Positions 1-11,365 are shown, counted from the first letter of the stretch. The stretch is 64,000 nucleotides of DNA from Mastigamoeba balamuthi (GCA_902651635.1 CACRSC010000025.1:329562-393561); one strand, 5' to 3'. Made by a program: numbers and translations. Notes: generated from the sequence alone by a model not told the origin.

Positions 1-199
1 CGGCCTGTGTCGTATGGCCTCCGTTGAGCAGCAGGAAAACAGCTGCAGAGCGCAGAATAATCTCACGGCGTGTCGAGGTGTTCCTCCTCACGGTGAGCAG
101 GGCTCAAGCGCTCAGAGAACGAAGGGCCGTAGCACAGACAACTGGAGCTGCCTTGATGGGCCTCCGGTAGAACACAACAGGCAATTGTAAACTGTGTAA

Positions 200-272
200 G
201 CCGACCTAGCTCAGTCGGTAGAGCGCACGGCTCTTAACCGTGTGGTCGAGGGTTCGACCCCCTCGGTCGGCG
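200..272 (+). tRNA. tRNA-Lys (anticodon CTT)
   Basis: The sequence folds as a complete 73-nt cloverleaf. The acceptor stem is GCCGACC at 200-206 paired with GGTCGGC at 265-271, with discriminator G at 272. The D arm is GCTC/GAGC. The anticodon stem CACGG/CCGTG (226-230 with 238-242) closes the loop CTCTTAA, which places anticodon CTT at 233-235. The T arm is GAGGG/CCCTC around the loop TTCGACC. No intron is present. CTT decodes AAG, the preferred lysine codon in a GC-rich genome. Confidence 0.95.
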
Positions 273-275
273 TTC

Positions 276-280
276 TTTTT
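276..280 (+). terminator. Pol III T-run terminator of tRNA-Lys
   Basis: Five T residues start four bases after the discriminator base, the usual RNA polymerase III stop signal. This supports the tRNA as an independent Pol III unit read on the plus strand. Confidence 0.7.
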
Positions 281-442
281 CGCCATGTGTTTACCTTAGC
301 ACAGTATCCTTCCCAGAAACCTGTGTCTCTTCTTCGACCGTGAACTCCGCGGAGGGAAGAACATTGGCACCAGTCGGTCCTGATGTGTGATGTGGTGACG
401 TGTGTGCCGTCTTTGCTTTTGCACCCCAATCAGGTCCCATTT

Positions 443-477
443 GCGGAGGGGAAATATCGCAATATCTGGAGTTGATC
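443..477 (+). promoter_or_regulatory. Candidate promoter element of the RhoGEF gene
   Basis: Two closely spaced motifs, AAATATCGC and AATATCTGG, lie about 100 nt upstream of the RhoGEF start. Related AATATC or GATATC words occur upstream of several other genes here (around 17090-17150, 36700-36750 and 40740-40965). The regulatory role is inferred only from this recurrence, and the same words also occur in introns. Confidence 0.25.
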
Positions 478-563
478 TTTGCTGCCCCACCAGAGACCCT
501 CGCGCCAACACTCCACACCGACCGCGCCAGCCGCATCAGGCAACAGCGCCTCACGACCCCCGC

Positions 564-3500
564 ATGGCCACCGCCGCAGCGCCCTGCGCCCTGGCAGCGC
601 AGTGCCCCTGCACGTCGTTTGACCTGCGCTGCAGGGCCTGCACGCGCCCCCTCTTCCCCGCCCTCGACCCCGCAGACGTGCGCAGCCCCTCTGCAGCCCC
701 TGCACCCCTGCACTCCCCCGGGGCACCTCGGGGGGCACGCCCTGCACACGGGACAGGCGCCTGCGTGGCGGGGGGCGTCCAGGAGCCCTCGGGGCGCAGT
801 GTCCACACCCCAACAACCCCCCAGACACTGCACAGAGACTGCACACAACACACAGCACACAGCACACAGCACACAGCACACATAGAGAGCACAGCACAGC
901 ACAGAGAGCACACTGTGAACACAACACACAACACACAGCACAGAGAGCACCTTGTGAACACAGCACACAGCACACATAGAGAGCACAGCACACAGCACAG
1001 AGAGCACACTGTGAACACAGCACGCACAGAGAGCACACTGCGAACACACTGTGAACACAACACAATACAGCACGGAGGGCACAGTCCCGCATGGCAAGGG
1101 GCGGTGCTGCGCTGCCCTTGACTCACGTGGACACACGCACGCGCACACACGGGCGCAGGCGACGGACCAGAAGCTGCTGGTCACCATCGAGATCTTCTGC
1201 AGCGTCCTCCGCAGGATGGCCGCCCTCAAGGTGCGTGTCTCCCTCTCTCTCTCCCCGTGGCGCGTCCCCTGTGCCTCTGTGCCCTCTATACTGTCTGTTG
1301 GCATTGGCCACACAGAGTCTGGCGTCTGTCGGGTGGCCCTTGGGCTGCCCCACAGAGCCCACAGCTGCGGGGGCGGGTGTGGCTCACGGAGTCGCGTGGG
1401 GCGCAGGGGTTCGACATGAAGGGGAGGGCTGCCGAGTTTGCGACGCAGCGGGACGAGGCGAGGGGCGTCCTCCTCGCCACCTTTGACGGCTACTTCGCCG
1501 CCGAGAGCGCTGAGGCCGCCCTCATCCTCGAGCGCCAGCACTACCGCCAGAAGGTCCTCGCCGAGCTCTGCTCCACCGGTCTGTGCCCCTCCCCCAGTGC
1601 CCCTCCCCTCCAGCAGCGCCCCGGACTCACAGCTCGCGTGCGTGCCCACTCGGCTCGGCGTCGCGTTGGCATCAGAGGAGGACTACCTCAAGGACCTCAG
1701 GCTCATGCACACGGTGCGGCGTCCAGGGAGGGTCCCTCCCCTGCAGCTGACGCTCGGGGGTGGCCGCTGGGTGCTGGGTGCGCAGATCTGGGAGCCCGAG
1801 CTGGCCAGGGCGGCGGTGGTGGGGCCGCAGGAGATGGCGATGCTGTTCGCGACGATCCCGAGGCTCATCACGCTCTCGGAGGAGTTCCACCGCCTGCTGC
1901 GCGAGGCCAGGGCCCTCCCCGTCGCTCAGCAGGCCATCGGCAAGGAGTTCCGCGCCATGGTGCCCTTCATCAACGTCTACATCGAGTGAGCCCACCGGCA
2001 CAGCCCCCCCAGAGGCCACACACATGGGTGGGGGGAAGATATTTTCCCACCACGTCAACAGCAGAGGAGGTGGAATTCCACGGCCTCCTGATGTCACTGC
2101 CCAGTGAAACAAACCCGCACGCTGACCACCCGGTACCGCGGGGACCAGGTACTGCGCGTCGCAGATGCAGCAGACGGAGCTGCTGAGCTCGATTGCGCGC
2201 AACTCGAGGCTGCGGGACGCGCTGGAGCGCATCCGCGTGTCGTCGCCCGAGCTGCGCAAGCTGGACCTGGCGTCCTTTGTCGCCAAGCCCCTGCAGCGCG
2301 TCACCAAGTACCCGCTCTTCTTCCGCGACCTCATCAAGAACACCGAGCTCGGTGGGGCACCCGCACACATCCCCCGATATCTCCCGATTCCGAGACTGAT
2401 TCCAGGATTTCATTCTGGCTGATTCGCGTATCTTCGCGGTCGGTATCTGGCATCGGAACCCTCCACGGCACCACGGCACGCAGACCACCCGGACTACAGG
2501 GAGCTCGAGGCCGTGGAGAAGGCGCTGGACTCTGTGCTGAAGAAGATCAACACGCGGACGCGGGAGCGGGAGACGATGATCCTGCTGAACAAGCTGCAGC
2601 CGAGCCTCGTGTGGCGCACGAGCGGCATCGACCTGATGCTCTCCAAGAGCGAGGCCCTCAAGCACGACGCCCTCAAGTGCGTCGTCAACGCCAAGGACTG
2701 CTCCTCGGCCTCCACCCCGCCGCCCTGCGCCCCCGCTGCCGCCCCTCCTGCGAGCAGCGGCGGCACTCCTGCCAGCAGCAACGCCAACGGCACCGCCAGC
2801 GAGGCCCCGGGCTCGCCTGCCTCCTCTGCCGCTGCTGCTGCTGCTGCAGCCCCTGCGCCAGCGCCAGTGCCAGTGCCAGCGGAGGGGCCACGCGAGCTGG
2901 ACAAGGGCAACTGGGCGGGGCTCTTCAACAACGTGCTGCTGGTGTGCAGGACGCTCAGGGAGCGCTACTACGAGGTCGCCGCGCTGCCCACGCAGGGCAT
3001 GGCCGTGTGCGACGGCCCCGACGGTGCGCCCTCTGCCCCCCAGCCCCTGCACTGACGGCGTACCGCCACGGGCAGACTCGATCGTGGTGACGCACGCCGA
3101 GCGGCCAGAGGAGGTCGTCCTCTACCCCAGGAGCTTCGGCGAGAAGCTGCTCTGGAGCAACGCGCTCAGCGACGCTGTCGCCAAGGCAGCGCAGGCGCCG
3201 CCCCTGAAGCCCGCACGCCTGCAGCCCTCCCGCCCTCGCAGCGCCCCCTCCCGTGGCTGACAGGCGCGCCCGCCGAGCAGCTGCAGGTCAGCGAGGAGCC
3301 CGCGGTGGCCGCGGCGGCGGCGGCAGCGGCAGCGGCGGCCGAGGAGCAGCAGTCGCCGTCGTTCATCCGGAAGCTGCTGAGCACGGGGTCTGTGCGCAGG
3401 GCCGAGGACGACCGCAGGCTCTCGCGCTCGTCGATCTACACGCTCTCGGCGAGCGTCGCGACGGCCGAGTTCATGGACGCGGCCAGGAGGCGCGAGCAGA

Positions 3501-4976
3501 CCGTCACGCCCGCCACCGCGTCCCCTCCGCAGGCGGCGGCGCCCGCGGGCGGCCACGGGCGCGAGCACTCGACGACGTGCGCGCACACGCACGCGGCTGC
3601 CAAGGAGATGGCGCGCACGCACCGCCTGAGCTCGCGCAAGCACCGCAGGAGCCGAGTGCGCCCCGCCCTCCCCTCGCACACGCGTCTCACAGCGCTGCGC
3701 TCGCGCTCCCGCTGCGCAGTCGTTTGACGCGCTCTGCGGGCGCGGGGAGAGCAAGGCGCCGCCGCCGAGCTACGAGGAGAGCCAGGCGGCGACGGGCGAG
3801 GAGGCGAGGAAGGCGGCGCTGGTGGCGGCGGCGTTCGGGGGGAAGAAGCGGAGCAAGGAGGCGCGCGGGGCGGCGGTGTTCGTGCCCGACCCGTCGGTGC
3901 TCGCGAGGACCACCAGCGAGAAGGAGCTGCCGCTCATGCGCGCGCGGGCCCGGCAGCTCGTGACGCCCGACAAGGCGACGCTCGCGCGGCAGCCCAGCGC
4001 CGACTCGGCGGTGTTCGCGCAGCACAGGGCGCACGAGCCCGCCGCTGCGCCGCCCGAGCGCCTCAGCTGCCCAGAGCCCCAGCCAGCGGCCGCGGCTGCC
4101 GGGGGCCCGGGGGAGGAAGCCACGCCGCTGGAGCAGCGGGGCGAGGAGGAGGGGCAGCTGTGCGAGCCGCCAGAGGCTGAGACCCTCGCGGCGACGATCG
4201 GCAAGCCGCCGGCGAGGCCACCGCCCAAGCCCGAGTCGAGCACGTCGCCGGCGCCCCCGGAGCAGACGACCTCGGCCCCGAGCACTCCGCAGTGCCCGCG
4301 CGCGGGTGCCGCCGCTGGCCGGCTCTCGGGAGGCGTTGGGGCCACTGTTGCTGTTGCAGCCTCTGGCCAGCCGTCGGGAGGCTCCCAGGCCACTGCCGCG
4401 GTTGCTGCCACCGCTCGGCTGTCGGGAGGCGTTGGGGCCACTGCAGCGGTCGCAGCCTCTGGCCGGCTCTCGGGCGGCTCGCAGGCCACTGCTGCGGTTG
4501 CCGCCGCTGGCCGGCTGTCGGGCTGCGTTCGGACCACTGCGGATGCAGCCACTGCTCGGCTGTCGGGCGGCGGCGTGGGTGGTGCCACCGCCGCTGCGGT
4601 TGCCGAGGACTCGCTGGGGGCGGCTGCCAGGACTGCGGTCGCAGACGCCAAGGAGACGGCGAATGCGCAGGCGCAGACACACGAGAGCGGAGGGCAGGCG
4701 CCCCCTTGTCCCGCTCCGCCTGCAGCGCCTCCAGTGCCTAGCACGCCGGTGCCGAGGGCTGCGATGGAGAGCAGCGCGGAGCAGTGCAAGGACAAGGAGA
4801 GCGCAGGGGAGCACCCAGCGGCGGAGGCCTCGGGGCACAAGAAGGCAGAGGAGCGCGGCACAAAGGCGCCGAGCGGGCCGAGCGGGCGGCCGCTGCCGAG
4901 CCTGCCGCAGAGGAGGCCGCAGCAGCCGCCGGCAAAGCCCACGTGCCCCCCGCCGCCAGCAGTGGCCGCCAAGTGA
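564..4976 (+). CDS. DH-PH domain Rho guanine nucleotide exchange factor
   Basis: Likely activates Rho-family GTPases through a Dbl-homology (DH) domain followed by a PH domain. Exon 1 (564-677) gives a Cys-containing N-terminus. Later exons include 1159-1230, 1407-1578, 1676-1713 and 1786 onward. The DH domain begins at EEDYLKDLRLMHT and contains the diagnostic LASFVAKPLQRVTKYPLF block (from about 2270), then a long final helix near 2500-2600. The PH domain follows, with WAGLFNNVLLV and an end near 3185, interrupted by an intron near 3022-3070. The intron at 3186-3286 appears to use a GC donor. The C-terminal half (from about 3727) is disordered, rich in Ala, Pro and Ser, with degenerate tandem repeats. 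I could not reconcile the splice phase around 1972-2165. The DH-PH call is firm; the exact model and partner GTPase are not. Confidence 0.85.
838..1075. repeat. CACA/GAGCAC simple repeat in RhoGEF intron 1
   Basis: Low-complexity DNA built from CACAGCACA units mixed with a longer unit around GAGAGCACACTGTGAACACA that recurs several times. It sits inside the first RhoGEF intron (678-1158). Its complement produces long Cys-rich open frames on the minus strand, which are an artefact of the repeat. Confidence 0.8.
4308..4600 (+). repeat. Degenerate tandem repeats in the RhoGEF tail
   Basis: About seven in-frame units of roughly 14 to 18 residues, each with an RLSGG-type core (RLSGGVGAT, QPSGGSQAT, RLSGCVRTT) followed by an Ala/Val stretch. 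DNA units of about 45 nt are visible (GGCTGTCGGG words). Each unit has an R-x-S or P-S pattern that basophilic kinases could use; that is speculation. Confidence 0.75.
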
Positions 4977-5165
4977 CCCGCTATTGACACAGGGAGCGGA
5001 CACAACGCCCGCACTCCCGCCCTCGCCACGACACAAGACACAACCCGCACGGCAGCGAGGGGACCGCGACGTACAGAGACCGCCCAAGTGGGCTGGCCGC
5101 GCTGATCCTCCCCGCGACACCGACACACAGGCACCACCAGCATGCAATAGTTGATTTACTTCTTT
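4865..5165 (+). repeat. Source copy of a duplicated RhoGEF 3' end
   Basis: This stretch, covering the last codons, stop and 3' flank of the RhoGEF gene, has a clearly similar copy at about 7225-7530. Shared landmarks in order are CTGCCGAGCCTGCCGCAG, AAGCCCACGTGCC, CCTCGCCACGACACAAGA, GGGGACCGCGACGTACAGAG and CAGCATGCAATAGTTGATTT. Confidence 0.85.
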
Positions 5166-5508
5166 TATTCCCATACTTTCCGAGGCCGAGTTCGCGCTAC
5201 ATGAGCAGTCCCCACGACGTGAGGAGATCAGGCACTCGACGGGCGAGACGGAGGCGATAAAGGACGAAGAGTTGCCATGTTCAACCTCGAGCTCAGAGAA
5301 TGCGTAGAGCTGTCGGACATAGGGCGTCTTTCTCTATTTTTCGGCCGATGTCGTCAACGCGTCTCGAGAGGCCTCTACGCCCCCGCACGCGAAATCACAC
5401 CCGCCGGGACTGCACTCCCGGACCCTCTCGCGGTCAGCTCTGGCTCAGACGGGAGCCACCACAAATGCTTCCTTCCAGGATGTCCGCTCCAAGGTAGTAC
5501 GCACGCTG

Positions 5509-5570
5509 GTGTGATCCAGTCTGTGAAAAGTAATTATGATGACGATACATGTATCTCTCTGACGTAACAT
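5509..5570 (+). repeat. Imperfect direct repeat, copy 1
   Basis: About 60 nt resembling 5884-5944. Both carry TGTGAT-CAGTCTG near the start, TGATGACG in the middle and TCTGACGTAACA at the end. They are 370 nt apart on the same strand. No function is evident. Confidence 0.7.
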
Positions 5571-5883
5571 ACTATTCAGCACGAGGGAGAAATGCCCAGA
5601 GCATGAATTGGACTTCGAAGAATACAAAAAATGGAGACACGATTATGCTGTGCATTTGCCAAGGAATTCGCAGGAAAAGATGTCCACAGAATGTTCTGCA
5701 AGGAAATAAATCAAGCGTCATCAGGTGCAGCATTGGTGCAGAACTTTGTCTTATGTGCAATCACCAGACCAGTAGCGTATCACCCAGGGCCTCTGGGGCG
5801 TGCACACGTGGATCAGCAAACCCGGATTGTGAATATTTCGTGCCAAGGGAGTCCGTGGGTCGCACAGTGACGGTGCACTCTCG

Positions 5884-5944
5884 TGTGATTCAGTCTGAGA
5901 ATACTAGTTGTGATGACGTTACACATATCTGTCTGACGTAACAC
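5884..5944 (+). repeat. Imperfect direct repeat, copy 2
   Basis: Partner of 5509-5570, with the same order of conserved words ending in CTGTCTGACGTAACACA. The unit may be a short dispersed element or the trace of a local duplication. Confidence 0.7.
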
Positions 5945-6064
5945 ACGAATTCGGCAAGGAAAACGCTTGGCGTTCTCTTGATTTCCTCTTGTGCATTTCC
6001 AGCTTTCTCTTTTGCAAAGGTTTGGGATATCTTGGTGGTTGGGAAGTCATTTTATCATTTAACC

Positions 6065-6575
6065 ATGGCACAAGCAGCCCCCCGTCATCTTCACAACTAC
6101 GACAATGTGGCGACAACAGTGGCCACCCTTCCTGGAGACTCGGGCTGCACCCAGGTGGCAATGGAGGTGTTCAACGCCATGTACCAGCCCCCGCAGATCG
6201 CACCTTTCACCATCTCCTGTCGGCAGTGCTGCGTGGCGCTCCTTCAGTCTCGTGGCTATGTTGTCCAGTACCCTTACCAGCGTGAGATTGTTGTCTGGAC
6301 TGTGCACACCGAGCTTTTCTCCACATTCTATTCATTGCTTCCTGTAGGATGTACTACTGCCTCCCCGTAGTGAGTATGTGGGCTGTATCATTCGCCCCTC
6401 GGGAAGGGGAAGGGGAAACGACCCGACGAGTCCACAGATCTCTACAGAAACCGCCCAAAACCTCGGTCATCCCATATTCAGTCAGTTGGTAAACCACGGC
6501 CACACCTACCAAGCCTACAAATTCCCCTCAGCTCCAGTGCAGAACCAATCTTCTGAATTATTCCCTGACCTCTGA
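6065..6575 (+). CDS. Possible small gene of unknown function
   Basis: An ATG at 6065 opens a frame with a Cys-containing stretch (FTISCRQCCVALLQSRGYVV). A GTGAGATTG donor near 6281 and a pyrimidine-rich TTCCTGTAG acceptor near 6350 suggest an intron. A second open frame to 6575 could be the downstream exon, but I could not join the two in a clean phase. I recognise no family. The sequence lies between two copies of the RhoGEF 3' end and is less GC-rich than its neighbours, so it may be inserted or decaying. Confidence 0.28.
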
Positions 6576-6688
6576 TTTGAGATCGCACTCGGGGTGGAAA
6601 TGACCCTAAGGCTGGAAACTGTGGCAGTGCTACAAATTACTGGCGGGGATCTGCAGGTTCTTCTTCACCATTACACGTCTTTCGACTA

Positions 6689-6928
6689 ATGGACTGTCAG
6701 CTGGCTCAAATGAGTTTGGGAGATGCAGCAATCTTCGAGCACTGGAGAGAGAGAGAACAGCTGGCAGCCATCTGCGGGTATTGCCGTATAAGAAATGTAG
6801 TCACCTCAAAGAAAGGCAAGGCCAGCAAAACTGAGGACAACAAAGTTGAGGGAGATGAAGCTGAGGATGACGAAGGCGATGTCAGCAAGCTCTCCCGCTC
6901 TTTTGAAAAGATAGCAGTGAAGGACTGA
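6689..6928 (+). CDS. Possible acidic-tailed short ORF
   Basis: An 79-residue frame with a C-x2-C pair (ICGYCRIR), then a Lys/Glu/Asp-rich C-terminus ending near SFEKIAVKD. It could be the last exon of the candidate at 6065 or an independent short gene. No family is recognised and codon bias is weak. Confidence 0.22.
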   Translation: MDCQLAQMSLGDAAIFEHWREREQLAAICGYCRIRNVVTSKKGKASKTEDNKVEGDEAEDDEGDVSKLSRSFEKIAVKD

Positions 6929-7224
6929 GCTCATCCACCACTGTATCTTTTCACGCCATTCTAACCACTGAAATCACCACCACGCGTGTCTGTGCAAGTC
7001 AGATTAACCAAAGAAAGTCCCAACTCCACTGCTCTTTGCACTGTGTCACAGTTTACTTTATAAATGCCTACTGTATACTTGTTAAGGTGGAGCGAGAGGT
7101 GAAAATGGTGAGAGTCTCCATGGGCATAAGGTGAACACTCCTGTGTCGTAACAGAGGCGGCACAGAAAGATGCCCGTGGGAGCCCGGGGCGCAGTGTTTT
7201 CAGCTCCAGTGGTAGAGAGCAAGA

Positions 7225-7532
7225 GAACCCAACACTAAGGCACTGAGCGGACGGCCACTGCCGAGCCTGCCGCAGAGGAGGCAGCAGCAGCCATTGGCAA
7301 AGCCCACGTGCCACCCGCCACCAGCAGTGGCCACCAAGTGACCCACTATTGTCACAGAGAGCAAATACAATGCCCGCCCTCCTGCCCTCGCCACGACACA
7401 AGACGCACCCGCACGGCAGCAAGGGGACCGCGACGTACAGAGACCACCCAAGTGGGCTGGCCGCTGATCCTCCCCGCGATACCGATGCACAGGCATCACC
7501 AGCATGCAATAGTTGATTTATTTCTCCTAATT
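7225..7532 (+). pseudogene. Duplicated 3' end of the RhoGEF gene
   Basis: Copy of about 4865-5165, including the final RhoGEF codons, the stop and the 3' flank. It has no upstream DH-PH exons, so it cannot encode a GEF. Differences are scattered substitutions and small gaps, which suggests a fairly old event. The copy ends shortly after CAATAGTTGATTT, near the presumed polyadenylation region of the source gene. Confidence 0.8.
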
Positions 7533-7793
7533 CCCAAATTTGCGGGGCCGAGTCACTAAGACGACTGCAGAGCCGTCATGTGGGGCCATAGGTTCTACAC
7601 GACAGGGAGCAGAATGAGGGTGCCCAATACGCAAACCGCAGATGACATGCAATCGCAGCAGTTCGTGCAGACAAGCCTCATGATGAGCAGGCTCGACACG
7701 AGAAGATCATTGACAAACTTGATCGACATCATTGCCGCACAAGTGCTGTGGCCGTCAACTGCCCTCTCACCACTCGAGGCTGTGGGTGCTCGG

Positions 7794-9287
7794 TCAGGTG
7801 CTCGCCACTGGGTGTGTCCTGTCCTTTTTCATGTTGCGGTCCCAGAGGCCCATGAGCGTGCCGAGCGTGGTCAGCAGCGCGCCGCCGACGACCCACGCGA
7901 GCAGGGCCCCCACGTGCTCGCCGACCTCCTCGGGCAGCGCGTCGAACTCGACGTGGCGCAGCAGCCTGACGGCGTGGTACATGGGCAGCAGGCGCCCCAC
8001 GGCCCCCCAGCCCTCGCCGATGGTGTGCAGGTCAAAGGGCCCGCTCGAGCTGACGATCTGGACCATCAGCAGCAGAATCGACGAGAAGCGGCCCGGCAGC
8101 CCCAGGCACGTGATCAGCGGGAACACGACGCCAGCGCCCAGCGAGAGCTGCGCCAGCATGTACGTGGCCCACAGCGCGCCGTAGCCGTGGGCGACGGGCA
8201 TCCGGAGAGCCCGCAGGACCGCGACAATGGCCGCGCAGTCGCAGGGCACCGAGGCGAGCAGCACAGTGAAGCGCATGGCGACCACGTAGGCCCGCGAGAC
8301 GCGCACGCCAGAGGGGCCGGTCATGCGGAGGTGGAAGAGCGAGACGGCGGCGAAGACGCAGATGAGGCTGGCGACGTTGAGGAACACGAGGCTCGTCAGC
8401 TGCGTGAGGAACCAGCCCGTCTTCATCCCCGCGTTGATGCTCGCCACCCGCAGGCCCAGCGGCGCGGCCCAAGCGTCGGCGGGGCAGCTCTCGGCCACGG
8501 GGCCGAAAGTCCCCGCCAGCATACCGTGCGCGACCCTGAGGGCGAGCCCCTGCGCCAGCGAGGAGACCTGCAGGAAAGGAGGAGGAAGGAGGCACACTGA
8601 GCGAACGACATAGAATGCGCAGCAGCGTCGGCAACGCACGACACTCTCGACGGCGGCAGAGGTGGAGTACTGCTTGCCCAGGTCGTCCACGTACACCATC
8701 GTGTTGGCGTAGCTCGCCGTGCGGTTTGTCCCTTTGCCGCTGAGGGCCTCTACGAGGGAGAGAGGGGACGAGGGACGTCAGGCTGGGCGCGAGGGCCACG
8801 GAACACGGAGAGCAGACGGACGCACTGGCGAAGCTCGACGAGAAGCCCTCGGGGATGTAGAGGCCCCCGAAGTAGTGGTTGCGCCACACAGAGTCGCGCA
8901 GCTCGCCCAACGTGCGGTGGTCGCTCAGCACGTGCCACCTGAGCGCCGCCGAGTGCCCCAGCGCCTCGACCACGAGCTCTGTTCGTTGTGTGAGGAGCAG
9001 AGCTGAAAGGAACGAAGTCGAAGCGGAGCGCAACTGCCCAGGTCGACGGTGACGTTACCGGGGCGCGTGGCGGGGGTGTCGGCGTTGAGGAGTGCGACGG
9101 GAACGTTGTCGAGCCTGCCGGCGGGGTCCCAGAGGCCGCCGATGTAGATGAGGCTCATGCAGACGGCCAGCACGCTGAACGAGGCCGTACCCACCAACGG
9201 CATCATCACCGTCTTGCGCCGCACAAACGCCAGCGCACGCACCGGCAGCGCACCCCAGCGCCCCGCGCGGGCGGCCGACGACGGCAT
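7794..9287 (-). CDS. Multi-pass membrane protein, DUF3533/Pip (SNG1-like)
   Basis: Probable export-type or resistance-associated membrane protein of the family that includes yeast SNG1 and bacterial YhgE/Pip. Exons read as 9287-9035, 8978-8826, 8749-8643 and 8567-7794, giving about 428 residues in phase. An N-terminal membrane span ends in SLIYIGGLWDPAGRLDNVPV. An extracytoplasmic domain follows with YFGGLYIPEGFSSSF, which matches the family signature in which a Trp- or Tyr-rich strand precedes an N-glycosylatable loop. About five further spans lie in the last exon. The ATG at 9287 precedes the basic stretch before the first span; upstream in-frame ATGs exist, for example at 9401. It is transcribed divergently from a paralogue at 9590. 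Substrate unknown. Confidence 0.7.
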
Positions 9288-9589
9288 TGCGGAGAGCGGG
9301 CCCAGGGCGGCGGTGAGGAGCGCAGGAGTCTGAGAGAACTCTGGAATGGACTCGTCTCTGAACCCCGGCAGAAAAGGGCCCGGAACAGGTAAAAAGAACA
9401 CAGCAGCCAGTCACCACTTCATCCACGGGCGCTGCCTAACAGGGCTACACTCCATCACAGGCAACCGATGGTGGTAAAAGCGGCAAAAATGCACGGAAAA
9501 CCGTTCAGACTCCCCAAACACACGTGGCGGGGGTACTCACTGCCTGTCCGCTCTCCGGGGGCAGACACTTGCGCAGCAGAGAGACAGCC
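9288..9589. promoter_or_regulatory. Divergent intergenic spacer between two paralogues
   Basis: About 300 nt separate the two DUF3533-like genes, which point away from each other. It must hold both 5' flanks unless the minus-strand gene starts further upstream. I see no clear TATA box. Joint regulation is inferred only from the arrangement. Confidence 0.4.
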
Positions 9590-11365
9590 ATGGCGGAGGT
9601 GGAGCTCAAGGACCACGCGTCGCCGCCCTCCGCGTCGCCCGACCTCTCGACGGAGTCGCAGGCGCAGCGGCAGCAGCAGACGACGGCGGCGGCGACAGAG
9701 ACGGCGTCGGCCGGGGAGCTGCTGCACAGCCGGGCGCTCTCGTCGTCCTCGGCGGCGTCGTCGGTGTCGGTGCTGGCGGTGCTGGGCGAGACGCTGCCCG
9801 CCGTCGTCGAGACGTCGATCGCGTGGCTCAGCCGGCACGACCCCGACATCAACGTGGCCGAGGCCGCCGTCGACGTGGTCTCTGTGGTGCCCGTCTACCC
9901 CGCCGAGCAGCTCGAGGTCGACCGCTGCGAGCGCAGGCAGCGCGACAGCGACGCCCGGGCCGCCTCGCGCCGCAAGCTGCACGCCGTCTCGGTGGCGGTG
10001 CCCGCGGGCCTCGCGGTGGTGACGCTGCTGTTCGTCGCCGCCGTCAGCTGCATCTACTGGGTGCCGCTGTGGAGCCCGTTCGACCACCTCCACAGGATGC
10101 CCGTGGGCGTCGTCGACGCCGACGTGCCCTACCGCAGCGCCGCGTCCAACCGCAGCGTCTCGCTGGGCGCCGCGCTCGTCGCCGCGCTGCGGGGGTCCGG
10201 GAGGGTCGGCGTGCACGCGCTGCCCGCGGGTACGACGTACGCGAGGGCGCGGCAGCTCGTGCGCAACGACGACTACTGGTCGGTTCTCTGGATCCCCAGC
10301 AACTGCTCGTCGACCTACGGCAGTGCGCTCTCAACTCCCCTCATCCCAGCCCTCGGTTCCGTCTTCCTGACGGCGCGGCAGAGGCGTACTTCGAGGGGTC
10401 GGGCGCGAAGGGCTACAGGAACGCCGTCTACTACATTCAGGACCCCGCCAAGCAGACCACCACGAGCGGCGCCGTCGAGAAGCTGGTGAGGGGTCTTCTC
10501 TCGCTTCCCTCGGCCCTATGTCGCTCACGTGTCTCGATGGGCCCAGGTGAGGGCTGTGCTCGGCGCGGTGGTCTCGCGGGTCGTCCGGTCGGCCTTTGAT
10601 GGCTCGATGCCCCCGCACGCCAACGCCACTCCTGCCGCTGCCCTCCTGGAGCCCCTCACGGTCGTCTCGGACAGCCTCTTCGTCGTCTCCAAGAACGGCT
10701 GGCACGCCCACTCCCACGCACACGCCACACGCCCAGCAGCAGCCAGCCCACTGACGCAGCGCCGCACTCACGGCAGGTCGATGGCGGTGTACCTGACGGT
10801 CACGTTCCTCTTCAGCACGGCGATACTGAGCACGCTGACCCTCGCGTCGGCCATTCACCGCCAGGACAGCGAGCGCCTGCTGGGCTTCTGGCACGTCGTC
10901 CTCGCGCGCTACGCGGGCACCGCCGCCATCCTCGCCGCGGCCGCCGGGGCGCAGGTGGCCGTGCTGGCGGGGCTGGGGATGCCCGCCTCCCGCGGCCACG
11001 CGCAGGTCTGGGGCGTCCTCTACCTCTCGGCGCTGGCGCTCTCGGGCATGGTCAACGCGCTCTTCGCCTGGCTCGGGTTCCTGGGGCTGCTTCTGGGCCT
11101 GCCGCTGCTCTACGTCGGCATCGTGTCCAGCGGTGGGCTCTACCACATCGCGCTGCTGCCCGCTTCGTGGCACGCGGCCGCCTACGTCCTGCCGCTCTGG
11201 CACTCGGTCAGCGCGTGGCGCCACTCGTGCTTCGGCACGCTGCCCCGCCAGTACGCGATGCACATCGGCTGCCTCGTCGCCTGGGCCGTGGTCGCCCACG
11301 CCGTCGGCGTCCTGGGCCTCCGCTACGGCTGGGGCGACAAGAAGATGAAGCGCAAGACAAACTGA
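9590..11365 (+). CDS. Multi-pass membrane protein, DUF3533/Pip (SNG1-like)
   Basis: Paralogue of the divergent gene at 7794-9287. Exons 9590-10322, 10382-10485, 10547-10701 and 10777-11365 splice in phase to about 526 residues. A long Ser/Gln/Ala-rich cytosolic N-terminus comes first, then a span (VAVPAGLAVVTLLFVAAVSC) running into YWVPLWSPFDHLHRMPVGVV, equivalent to the IYIGGLWDP segment of the partner. The DDYWSVLWIPSNCSSTYG loop matches the partner's YFGGLYIPEGFSSSF. About five spans follow. The third intron (10702-10776) seems to have a GC donor; reading through it would insert a His/Thr/Arg-rich stretch. Two intron positions are shared with the partner gene. Role inferred as transport or stress resistance. 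Confidence 0.7.

Larger units (their letters stand above)
5166..6064. other. Intergenic, AT-richer than its surroundings
   Basis: Between the RhoGEF and the next weak gene candidate. Base composition falls visibly compared with the RhoGEF. Apart from the pair of imperfect repeats listed separately I see no supported coding exon. The short open frames here lack codon bias and family similarity. Confidence 0.5.

Noticed and set aside
291-1649. Long minus-strand frame with many Cys (VCALCAVCC-like)
   Set aside because: It is the complement of the CACA/GAGCAC repeat inside a RhoGEF intron and runs across exons of the real gene.
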